Shown in pieces: positions 54,189 through 64,000 of a stretch of 64,000 bases of DNA. Position 1 is the stretch's first letter. Each line of letters begins with the position of its first letter. The DNA lies in assembly GCA_027627225.1 (NCBI GenBank), contig CM051029.1, forward strand, positions 71,720,578 to 71,784,577, written 5' to 3'. The notes below the pieces were generated by a model. It had not been told where the DNA came from and ran no database searches. It was given only the letters and a program-made list of their open reading frames with translations. The translations under genes and the position numbers were made by a program. Origin of the DNA: Congeria kusceri. Its lineage: Eukaryota; Mollusca; Bivalvia; Myida; Dreissenidae.

Positions 54189-54530
54189 AACAGAACAGAA
54201 CATAACTTTATTTCACCCAGGTATACAAGGATACAACATGGGAGAATGATACAATGAGCAAATACATTGAAAATGGTTCCGGTTAGGGGCGGGACGGTAG
54301 AATACATACGAGGCGGTGAAGTCAATTTTATATACATGACAATTATAAGAAATGAAATTTTGCGTGAGAACAAAAATGAGCAACAGACTTAGATTCATAT
54401 TTACGACTATGGTTGTTATCGTACTGCAATTGGTTTGCGGGTCGGTAAGTATGATATGAATAGTAAAACGCAAGTGGATTAAAAAGAAGAGTGCATGATT
54501 AAGATGATGACAGTGACTTCTAAGCAAGAC
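54189..54530 (-). mobile_element. LINE 3' end fragment
   Basis: On the minus strand it ends CCTGGGTGAAATAAAGTTAT GTTCTGTTCTGTTC, a polyadenylation-like motif followed by a TTCTG tail typical of CR1-like elements. No reverse transcriptase sequence remains recognisable. Confidence 0.5.
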
Positions 54531-55560
54531 CAGACTTGACGTATGGCAAAATTTTGATAATTTATTATGAAATTAAAAGTTTATTTTCGTATATCAACCG
54601 GTAATGTGAATAAAATACATAACTAAAAGCAGTTGTTCTGTTAACAAAGGCGACACACAAACATACATATCTATTTATATACGTTATGTATATAGTAAAA
54701 CAACTAAAATAATAGTATATTAATGCCATATAATATCATCGTCTTGTCCATTTAAATACATGTACGCTTTTTATGAAAACATTTTTATCCGACAACCTGT
54801 CTTATCCGACATTTCCCATCGGAACCACTGAGTGTCGTTCTTGACAGATTGCTCTGTAATTAGTGATGGCCCAAAATATCGAAAGATATCAAGACACGTG
54901 ATTGCATTTCGATGTAGTGTAATGGTTATGCAATAAAATATTTTTTTGCAAATATTTACATTTTAAAGTTGTTGATAAAGTCCTGAGTTTCACCGTGAAA
55001 TTTTACAACGCAATATACTGTAGAATCACTAATTTTCGCGGAAGTCTAATTTTCGCGCATTTCGCGCTCCCGCCATTGCGCGAATTTATTACCACCGCGA
55101 ATATTTACCAATTTCATCAGACCTCCAGAGATATCATTTCCATTCATAATCATGTACGTAGGTAGTCGTTTTATAGACAATGCAGGTTTATGTGAATGTC
55201 GTTAATGTTTTTTAAATAATTTTCCTGGTTGAAATAATAACATGTTCAAGTGTATCTGTTTAAAGAAATAACGCATTGCTTGCTATCAACAATTTCATTT
55301 GGTGTAGTGTGCAAAAGTTGACAGTTTTTTTTACAAGTTGACCTAATTATTGAGTTGCTTAGAGTAAAAAATAAACACCCCCGATGTGGAACCTCTGTTT
55401 ACGTCAGCATTCAATTAACACAATTTGTCAGATTGACACGACGTGATATAAACTATCAATGACGTCGTCTAATGATGCGGTCACTATTATTCAGAAGCGG
55501 AGAAGTGGGCCCCTGTTGTCAGTTTAGAGCCTAATCCAGTACCGATACATATGTTTATTG
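54531..55560. other. Non-coding DNA
   Basis: A patch at about 55020-55110 (AATTTTCGCGGAAG, AATTTTCGCGCATTTCGCGC) looks like a dispersed repeat end. Nothing else recognised. Confidence 0.4.
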
Positions 55561-56190
55561 CAATTCCGGGACTCGAACCCGGGACCCCTCGCTATCAGGA
55601 CGAGTGCTCTCCCGACTGAGCTAACCGGGCCGCCACACAACTTCTCCCCTTTAAGTGACCAAGTTCATACCGTGATATACACCCTCGCTCAAATATGAAT
55701 TCGTCCTCGAATTCAGGGATTCATGGTGTTATATAATTACCACGGGCCCTCGGAGAGTTAACCCGGGCAACGTCACGGTCCCACGTTGGGCGCCAAATGT
55801 CACAGGGTGAGAAAATTGTGCGGCCAGTCCGGGAATCGAACCCGGGACCCCTCGCTATCAGGGCGAGTGCTCTCCCGACTGAGCTAACCGGGCCGCCACA
55901 CAACTTCTCCCCTTTAAGTGACCAAAGTTCATGCCGTGACATACACCCTCGCTCAAATATGAATTCGTCCTCGAATTCAGGGATTCTTGGTGTTATATAA
56001 TTACCACGGGCCCTCGGAGAGTTAATCCGGGTTACGTCACGGCCCCACGTTGGGCGCCAAATGTCACAGGGTGAGAAACTTGTGCAGCCAGTCCGGGACT
56101 CGAACCCGGGACCCCTCGCTATCAGGACGAGTGCTCTCCCGACTGAGCCACACAACTTCTCTCCTTTCAGTGACCAAAGTTCATACCGTG
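55561..56190 (-). repeat. 264-bp tandem trimer with tRNA-like modules
   Basis: CCGGGACTCGAACCCGGGAC occurs at 55566, 55829 (one change) and 56093. CGCCAAATGTCACAGGGTGA occurs at 55791 and 56055. On the minus strand each unit contains CGGTTAGCTCAGTCGGGAGA and GGTCCCGGGTTCGAGTCCC, a tRNA-like head with a closing anticodon stem CTCG/CGAG. The third unit has lost about 13 bases of the A-box region. The open frame through it is an artefact. Confidence 0.9.
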
Positions 56191-56479
56191 ACAATAATAG
56201 GACCCTCTGCTAGCATTCTGCCCAGTCGGGTGTTACACCGATCAATCGATACGTATTTTTTTAAACGCAACAGATCTTTTGATCAAAATCGGGTTTGCGC
56301 AAATTTAAGACCGCAATCACATTTGTGCGAAATGTGTACCCCGCGAATTCAATTGATTCAACAGTACGAACCTTGATAACAGATGCATACGTGACGAAAG
56401 TAACGCAATTATATAATATCGACTCGTTACATAACACCTAGAAATAGAATATTTGGGAGTCCAGTTTAAAATTTCCCTG

Positions 56480-56638
56480 TCAAGGTTAGTTATCAACAAT
56501 TTTAATAAAACATCGGTATTGTTTGAAGTGTTTGGCAAGCAGCAAGATGTGCAGACGACCGTTCTCTTGTTCAGTGGTCGTATCTACATATCGCCAACGA
56601 GAAACGTGACCCCTGTCAATGAGGAATCAATTTGGAAG
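56480..56638 (+). other. Possible isolated exon
   Basis: An open stretch encoding FNKTSVLFEVFGKQQDVQTT and on to EESIW, followed by GGAAG|GTAAAA, has more coding-like composition than its surroundings. The acceptor is weak and no domain is recognised. It could belong to the gene beginning at 63 kb. Confidence 0.2.
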
Positions 56639-56639
56639 G

Positions 56640-58280
56640 TAAAATAAATATCAATATTATATACTTTTATCATTTTTCTTCTTCTTTATAACGTCATAAT
56701 GTAATTTTACAAGCTTGGCATTTTCGTACTAACGTAATTGTATATCATTTGTATTTTAATGTTTTATCCTTTAAGCTAAGATTACAACAATACAAAAATT
56801 ACATCTAATGTGAAACGATTGCACTCGTTATTTCATCGTGGCGGTGCCTCAAGACGTTGCTATTCTGTTCCTCAATTGTAGTATCTTTTATAATTATTTA
56901 ATTTACATTGCATTGCTTTGATGAAACGTTGTTATTAACCTAAATATATATTGTGATAATATATGGGTGACTTGTTCTTTTAACCGATTTAAACACTGTA
57001 TTCTGTGCGTTGACCGTTAAAGGCGTTGACCGTTCAAAGGCGTTGTCTCCAGTTTTAATCCTGTTTGTGCTCTTGTTGGTTCTGGGCTGTTCGTATTTTG
57101 CTGTGTTGAATAGGCAATTGGTCGCTTGCCTGTCATAACCGACAGTATGATTTTAGTTGTAATGCAGGTGAGGTCTGATACAATGTATAAGTAAACTTTC
57201 GAAATGTTCTAAAACAGTACGTCTAATTCTTTACAGCATAAAGGGCTTATTGCTTCAAACGGGATTTATACTTAAATACAATTCATACTTTAAACTAAGC
57301 ATTAGTGTGGTTGAGTTTAATTAAACGGGTACAATCGAAACGATATATTTGATATTCATTTTTTGACAGATGTTTTATTAGGTGGTTTGCGATTGATATT
57401 GTTTACTTTCATTCCCTCTATTTGCTTCTGATATTTGCTTTGTAAAGCACATGAAAGCTTGTGTTATTCAAAGTTGAAAATGACATAAATCAATTTGAAC
57501 CTACCACATACTCGAATATACAATATCTTAAAACGTTTAAACATGAGACCGGGAAAGAACTATTTATCTAATGTACTAGATTATTACACTAAGCTGAAAT
57601 ATTACACCCATATATAACTGCTTTGACACACATGAGGTTTGTAGCTGTGGTATTTTACCACAAAACATTGATTTGTGTGACAAAATGACTCATGTTAGCT
57701 TTTTTGAATTTTTTACTTTTTATGTGTCGTTTTGCGCTATTAAACATCATTATCGAGCTGAGGTTGCATATGCGATGTAACCTTGAGTTACATGTGTAGG
57801 GATAATAATGTGAAATATCCAGGCTTGTTGAAGTAATAAAATTGAGAAAATGTTTTTAAATGCCTTGAAAGTTGCGACCTAGTTCTTTGATTGACATGTA
57901 ATGGCCATTTACGGAACACCTGCTCAGGGCAGAAGCGATTTTATAGTGACCTTCAAAAACGACCTTAACCTTTGTTGGAAAAGCATTGGTTATGTACGCG
58001 ACGCCTCAGTTGGTCATTGGGAATAACAATATGCAGTTATATGAAAATCCTTACAGACATTTGTAAGTTAGCGAGCAGAAAGAAAATATAGAGGAACGGA
58101 AGGACAAACAGACATATTGACCGAACAATACGCGTGAATCCTATAATAAAAAAAAAAAAATCATACTAAATATTGAATATACTGAAGCTCTATCTTCTTT
58201 GGCAAAAGAGAATCTCTCAATTACATTCTTAGGCACTACTTCAGACAAGTGATTGCCTATACAACACAGCACAAATAAAA
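56640..58280. other. AT-rich intergenic DNA
   Basis: No gene, RNA or repeat recognised. Confidence 0.4.
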
Positions 58281-58289
58281 ACACAAGAG

Positions 58290-59400
58290 GGCTTTGATGG
58301 CGCAAATGGCTCCACTGAGTAATGGCAAAGAACTTACTGTTGTTACAGGCTTGAACACATTTTAGAAATGTATGTCATAATTTCTTTAAATCATTTGTCT
58401 AGCTGATTAACACACATACATTTCTATAGCTCAGTTGCTTGCCGTTGCTTGTCAAAGACAAACAAAAAACTTATGGTCATAAACAAGAACTTATCTTAAA
58501 CCAGTTATCCAACTTTTCGCAGGCAATTTTGGAGGAATAGTGTTAATAATGCAGTTCGTAAATATAATGGCGATGGGTGCGCAAAGGTCATGCCATGCTT
58601 GCCGGCTCGAGTGGAGTGTATTGCCATTTACCTTTCCTATATTTGAACACGCCTAAGATCTTATGCTGCTAGACAAAAATAGTGTGCAAGTTTGGTCCAT
58701 ATTGAGCGGAAATTATGTCCATTTCTTGCATACAAAAAAATGTTTGCATTTATTTCAAGATTAAGGGACAAGAACTCCAGTGTTTATGAGTTGATTTAAT
58801 AAAAAAATCGGGAAAAAGGCATTTTTGCATTTTTTCCACAAGAAACGCTGGTGTGTGTGGTCCAATCTGACCCATTGCTGGTGTTTACTGAGATCTTATT
58901 GTTACGCAGAAAATGTGAAGTTTGGTAATATTAGAAGATTAGAAGTCTCTTGCATATTTTTCCACAAAAAGGGGCTTTAACTTCGGTGTTTTTAACCCCA
59001 CCTTGATATTATTTTGCTTCTAATGAGACCTCATGGTCAAACATAGACTGTGAACGTTTAGACAAGATTGGATGAAAAATGAAGTCCCTATATTGGAAAA
59101 CGAGATGTTTGCATTTTCCCTCAAAATAGGGGGCATAACTCTTAAGGTTCCTGATCCAATTTGGCCCATTATCGATACCAGCCGAGATTTTTATGGTCAT
59201 ACACAAACGGTGCAAGCTAGGTCAAGATTGAGCGAAAGCATCTTTATCGCGAGAACGGTCATACGGAAGCCACACGATGGGTTTAACGACTTAACTGGTC
59301 AAGGCCTAGCCATACGCCTGATTTGTTTTGTCAGAATGATACTATTAATAACCAACAAATCAAATATTAGGATTAAACGTCCCAGTGTTATTTAATGCAT
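58290..59400. repeat. Degenerate dispersed mollusc-type repeat
   Basis: Loose units of roughly 200 bases containing GTGCAAGTTTGGTCCATATT, TTGCATTTTTTCCACAAGAA and TGAGATCTTATTGTTACGC-type phrases. Open frames such as 59072-59395 lie within it and look non-coding. Confidence 0.5.
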
Positions 59401-59499
59401 AGCTTTTTTCTAACTGTGTCTAAATCGCAACAAATGATTACTAGAAGACATGTGAAATCCAATATAATTCATTGAAGTTATGTTTACCTTACACTCCAG

Positions 59500-59725
59500 G
59501 CGTCGTAACATCTTCAAGGCAGTGCCAGTCGTCGTTCTGGTGGTGGGATCATGTGGTGGAATCGTTTCATCAAACGTTTAACAATCTTTAAGGCACCGTC
59601 TCGGTCTCTGAATCATCCCGCGTTTAGCGGACTCGTTTCTTCACATATTCAACATCTTCAAGGCAGTGACACAGTCTTCGATCTGGAATCAACCCGTGTT
59701 TAGCAGACTGGTTTCATTGGACTTT
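59500..59725. repeat. Degenerate tandem repeat, 3 units
   Basis: AACATCTTCAAGGCAGTGCC, AACAATCTTTAAGGCACCG and AACATCTTCAAGGCAGTGAC start three units of about 70-80 bases. Confidence 0.75.
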
Positions 59726-59889
59726 CAATAATATTACTTCAAAAAAAGGAATTATGTTCAGGTTACCTCTAGATATGGCGTTTAATTGCAAAAGATACAA
59801 ATTAATTACAATACGTGATGTCAATGTGCTTTTTGATTATTCAGAGTTTGTTTATAAGTCATGCATACCATTACATCTATGTATGTTTT

Positions 59890-60780
59890 TTATTATGCCC
59901 CAAACATCAACGATTGGGGGCATATAGTGTTGGCCCTGTCCGTGTGTACACACGTATTACGTACGTACGTTTATGCGTATGTTAGGATTCTTGTCCGGAG
60001 TAAAATTTTGTCGAGCTTGAAAGGATTTTCAAATGACTCAGCAGAAGTGTTAAGTATGATGAAACGATGTGTCACGCGCAAGAAGGTCCCTAGGTCCAAT
60101 GGCAAGGTCGCACTTGAACATCAATGGGTAAATATAAAAATTTAAGCCATGATTCTCGTCGGTGACGTTGTGCTGCGGGCAAGAAATAGGCCCCTGTGTC
60201 CAAGGTCAAGGTCACACATGATAGTTATATTGAAATATAAGTATTAAATCCATGCACACTGTCCAAAGCATAATTTTGTCCAGCATTTAAAGATTTTCAA
60301 ATAACTTGGCAGAAATGTTAAGCATCATAGGATGGTGTATCGTGCGCAATAACCAGATCCATTGGTTCAATGTCAAGGTCACATTTCAAGGTCAATGGTA
60401 AGATATATGAATTAATACCACGAATACTCTCCTTTGCATAATTTTGTCCAGCATTGAAGGATGTTCAAATAACTTGATATGCTTGATAAGCATTAACAGG
60501 GTCTCACTCAAATGACTGTTATAAGAATGAAAGCCATCGAGTATGTCCAGAGTATGGTTTTGTCCCGCATTAAACGATTTTCAAATAACTCAGCAAAAGT
60601 TGTTAGCGTTATGAGATGGTGTCCTTAAGTCCACGGTCAAGGTCACTATTTAAGGACAAAGGTCAAATAATTTTCCAGAACATAATACTTAGTGCATGCA
60701 GGGATTGTCAAACACATTGGCAGAAATGATCACCATCACGAGTTTGATTGTTTCATGCTGAAATGTGAAGTATGTGAACT
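59890..60780. repeat. Dispersed repeat beginning with a GGGGGCATATAGTG end
   Basis: Begins GCCCCAAACATCAACGATTG then GGGGCATATAGTGTTG, a familiar mollusc repeat end. Loose units of about 190 bases follow, with TTTTCAAATAACTTGGCAGA and CAAGGTCACA phrases. The open frame 59861-60145 is inside it. Confidence 0.6.
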
Positions 60781-61264
60781 ACTTCCATTTATGGATGCTG
60801 TCTAAAACATAACTCATTATTATACAAGCAATTTTTGTTGATTATTTACATAATGATTTAAGATAGTAAGACTAAGTGAAGCATACAAGAACCATAACGC
60901 ATAACTCATGATAGCAAAAATATTTTATTACTCCCCTTTTCTGTTGTTTTTTTTTGTCAGAGCTCTAGATATTTATGGTACCTAATTTTCATTACAGAAT
61001 AAGAGAAGACACTAGCAGAATATACAATATAAACGGACAATTTCCTTTTGCAAAATAGTTTGTACAAATTATAGACAAAGTGGTGGTATGTAGAAAAGCC
61101 TGCATTGGACGTCCGTGTCGTTTAGCAACATTTTAGTTTATTTAGTTTGTAACCTGTTTTATTTTTGTTGTACCAATGTTTCATATACCGATTCATTATT
61201 ACCAATGTACAGCACTATATTATTGAAACTTGTGTACAATTGACAATGTCTATGTATTATTACT
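60781..61264. other. Non-coding DNA
   Basis: AT-rich; nothing recognised. Confidence 0.4.
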
Positions 61265-61690
61265 GAATTTAGAAGTATTTGAACATGTATAATTACTGAA
61301 CATGTGTTATTACTGAACATGTATAGTTACTGAACACATATAATTAGTGAACATTTTTATTAATGAACATGAATTATTACTGAACATGTATTATTTTTCT
61401 GAAAATGTATAAAATACCAAACATGTATTATTACAGAACATATATAAATAATGAACATATATAAGTACTGATTGTATTATAACAGAACATGTATAATTAC
61501 TGAACACGTATTATTACTGAACATGTATAATTACTGAGCATATATTATTACGAAACATGCATTTTTTAATTATAAATCATGTATTTTTGCTGAAAATGTA
61601 TGATAACCAATAATTTATTGATAACTAACATGTATAATTACCGAACACGTACTATCACTGACTTTGTATAGCTAATACACATGTTTTATG
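61265..61690. repeat. Degenerate TGAACATGTATTATTAC minisatellite
   Basis: Units of about 18-20 bases built on ACTGAACATGTATAATT, with many substitutions and length changes. Confidence 0.85.
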
Positions 61691-61745
61691 TTTAAACATG
61701 TATTATATCTGTACTTTATAGGGGCATTTTGTATTTGCTTTTACT

Positions 61746-62449
61746 AATTGTGTGAAAAATTATAACGTTAGCTTTATTCCACTCTGTATTAGAACGCAAA
61801 TATTTCATGTCTGCTAAGTGACAATGTATAATTTGTGAAATATCTGGTAACTTACGAGACATGATATAGTTGATTAATAACATATGGTTGCTAGAGTGAA
61901 ATAAATTATATTAATCCGTGAAGATGTTGTATCAACCAAGGAGGTAACCGAGGTTGATTCTCCTAGTCAAGGGTTAATACCATTTGGCACTACCCGAGCA
62001 ACCTTATGTTAATAATTATAGTTTACAATATGTTTATTATATTGTCATTTATGTACATTTTTAGTATTTATTGTTGTATTTCGTTTTGGCAACACTAATT
62101 GTTTGAAAAATTATAACGTTAGCTTTATTCCACTCTGTATTAGAACGTAAATATTTCATGTCTGCTAAGTGACAATGTATAATTTGTGAAATGTCTGGTA
62201 ACTTACGAGACATGAAATATTTGATTAATAACATATGGTTGCTAGAGTGAAATAAATTATATTAATCCGTGAAGATATTGTATCAACCAAGGAGGTAACC
62301 GAGGTTGATTCTCCTAGTCAAGGGTTAATACCAATTGGCACTACCCGTGCAACCTTATGTTAATAATTATAGTTTACAATATGTTTATTATATTGTCATT
62401 GATGTACATTTTTAGTATTTATTGTTGTATTTCTTTTTGGCAACACTAA
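61746..62449. repeat. 351-bp direct tandem duplication
   Basis: AAAAATTATAACGTTAGC begins at 61755 and 62106. The two copies run in step to about 62449 with only scattered changes. Each contains ATCAACC...GGTTGAT arms around AAGGAGGTAACCGA, a small inverted motif. No coding potential. Confidence 0.95.
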
Positions 62450-63075
62450 ATATAACATGTCTGATCTGGTGACAGTAAAGATCTGAAATCCAAGGCGGCA
62501 TGTCATATTTAATAGATCTCATAGAGCTGTAAGCGTTTCATGACATAAAATCAACCATTGAATAGCATATATACCGAGTCTGAAGACGAGGCCTGTATTG
62601 CTCTTCAGGCGTTGGTATTACTGATTGAAACACAAATACAGTTCTATATTATCTACATAATACGATGAATTGTATTATTTATAGTAGTTAATTTTTTTAT
62701 GTATGTTTTTCTCCCATTGTTTTCGTTTTTTTTATTATTTTTATGTACAATAATAATATTGCGTGTCACATCTTTCGGGAAAAGGTGGCAAAAATACGCA
62801 ATATTTCATTTGTAAATTACATATGGCTGTGAGGTTTCCAGAAACTAATATCCATTCCCAAAAGTTATCTATACCCAGGCGGCAGCCGAGATATAGATAT
62901 TTTTATGTTTGGATAATATTTACTGCGACACACACAAAACCATATGTTATTTATGTCAGTTGCCAAAAAGGTAGCAAAATGTATATTATTCTATAATAAT
63001 GTGACGTGACATTATAACGGAACGAATTTAACGTGTCCGAATTTGCTTAAAAACACTGCAAAACTATTGTTTCAG
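62450..63075. other. Upstream DNA of the 63-kb gene
   Basis: AT-rich; the frame at 62763-62996 has no coding support. It ends in the acceptor of the first visible exon. Confidence 0.35.
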
Positions 63076-63850
63076 AGACCAGGATATGGGATGTCAGACC
63101 AGGAGTCGATGTTTATTGATTTTATGAACAACGTAGCCAGCGAGGCATCTGCGGCCGTATATGAAGTAAAGGAAGAGATAGAATGTGTAGGACGTAGGAC
63201 AGTGAAAAGTGTCAAACACAAATTACAGGCGGCTCGACGCAGGCAAAATCAATGTACGTATGTTAAATATATTTTAGGATGCTTAAATATGTCGATCGTT
63301 TTTGACCGTTCATGAATTATTTTTTTCTAATGTCTGACGTAACGGTTACAATTATAGAAGTATTTATACAATAAAGGAAATAAGGTTACATTTGTTATTG
63401 GAAAAACAACTGTCAAATAGTTATTTTGTTGAAGTACACTTTTGCGATGATTAGAATCAATGCTTAAGTCTTAAATTGACTTTCTTTAATATTATAGTCT
63501 GGTATTGTACCCAGTCTTACGTTTTCCGTTCATGTTTGATAAGTATTGTAAATTATCAGTGCCAGGCGAATAAAATAATTGAAAATTAACTTCATACATG
63601 AAACTTTATTCTTTTTCACAGATCGTTGGCAGTTTATACAGATCAACTTCTATGAAAGCGGTAAAACAGTGTGCCTTTTATATTTTATATTATGATGTAG
63701 AACAGACTACAAACCAGACGAAAACTACTCTTTGATAATGAACAACAACAAATGATGAAAATCTTCTGGGCTTATCTCCAAAATCTGCTTTAAATTTTCT
63801 TACTTGACATTGAATACATTTTTTTTTTGTTCCGTTTGATTGACAATCTG

Positions 63851-63896
<46 letters not shown>

Positions 63897-64000
63897 CATA
63901 TGGTTAAATTTAAGAGATTTCGGTTTTAAAAGTGTTGATATTTTATTTACCCAGTTTATGCTTCTTTCTTATTTCTTACAGCGCCGCGGCCCGATGAAGT
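63076..64000 (+). CDS. 5' exons of an unrecognised gene, partial at the right edge
   Basis: Exon 63076-63253 (acceptor ATTGTTTCAG, donor AAT|GTACGT), a 39-base exon 63622-63660 (acceptor CTTTTTCACAG, donor GCG|GTAAAA) and an exon starting at 63982 (acceptor TATTTCTTACAG). Phases agree (1 and 1), so translation passes from QAARRRQNQ through YRWQFIQINFYES into APRPDE. The first exon has an in-frame ATG at 63091 (MSDQESMFIDFMNNVASEAS) and is amphipathic and charged, perhaps helical. No family recognised; it may start here or continue an upstream exon. Confidence 0.55.
63850..63890. repeat. TA dinucleotide repeat
   Basis: About 19 TA units within an intron of the 63-kb gene. Confidence 0.97.

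Noticed and set aside
55721..56194. 157-codon minus-strand open frame with VGRALALIARGPGF-type text
   Set aside because: It reads through the 264-bp tRNA-like repeats; such text is a known artefact of translating tRNA-derived repeats.
59072..59395. 107-codon frame
   Set aside because: Falls in degenerate dispersed repeats; no coding signal.

Overview
The window looks like nuclear DNA of a bivalve mollusc. It is AT-rich and intron-containing, with low gene density and many short palindromic elements, tRNA-headed SINEs, decayed LINEs and minisatellites of kinds common in bivalves. One palindromic family (four copies, arms beginning near GTGTCGTGGGAAAACCGG) makes me suspect a dreissenid such as a zebra or quagga mussel, but that rests on memory of repeats, not a search. 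All coordinates, percentages and splice calls were made by eye.

Layout. 0.2-1.8 kb: broken LINE ORF1 with an SGNH esterase domain, minus strand. 3.9-5.2 kb and 17.4-18.7 kb: two intact, intronless, same-strand paralogous class A GPCRs, about 80 percent identical over their first 150 residues. Between them lie an internally deleted LINE (5.6-6.2 kb), two related inverted-repeat elements that each run into a tandem array (6.8-9.7 kb), and a dead LINE reverse transcriptase on the minus strand (12.5-14.8 kb). 18.7-29.5 kb is largely non-coding, with palindromic elements, a mollusc-type repeat carrying an internal 165-bp array, and trinucleotide arrays.

29.6-48.1 kb holds the main discovery: a four-exon plus-strand gene that no single long ORF reveals. 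Joined in phase, its exons encode a 352-residue single-pass membrane protein: signal peptide, one WxxW-type six-cysteine domain as found in mucins and CILP, a membrane span, and a 185-residue tail with two PPxY motifs. Its introns are full of repeats: 59-bp and 32-bp arrays, four tRNA-headed SINEs of three kinds (one with a 12-bp and one with a 14-bp target duplication) plus a fifth in intron 1, and inverted-repeat elements. Intron 3 contains an antisense gene (42.8-44.9 kb, possibly starting near 45.7 kb) for a cysteine-rich protein of a lineage-expanded family. Its stop codon lies inside a 39-bp-arm hairpin.

48-63 kb is repeat-rich intergenic DNA: a TTAA-flanked palindrome carrying a tRNA-like unit, a 38/39-bp array, a 264-bp tandem trimer with tRNA-like modules, and a 351-bp direct duplication. 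From 63.08 kb the first visible exons of another plus-strand gene run off the right edge.
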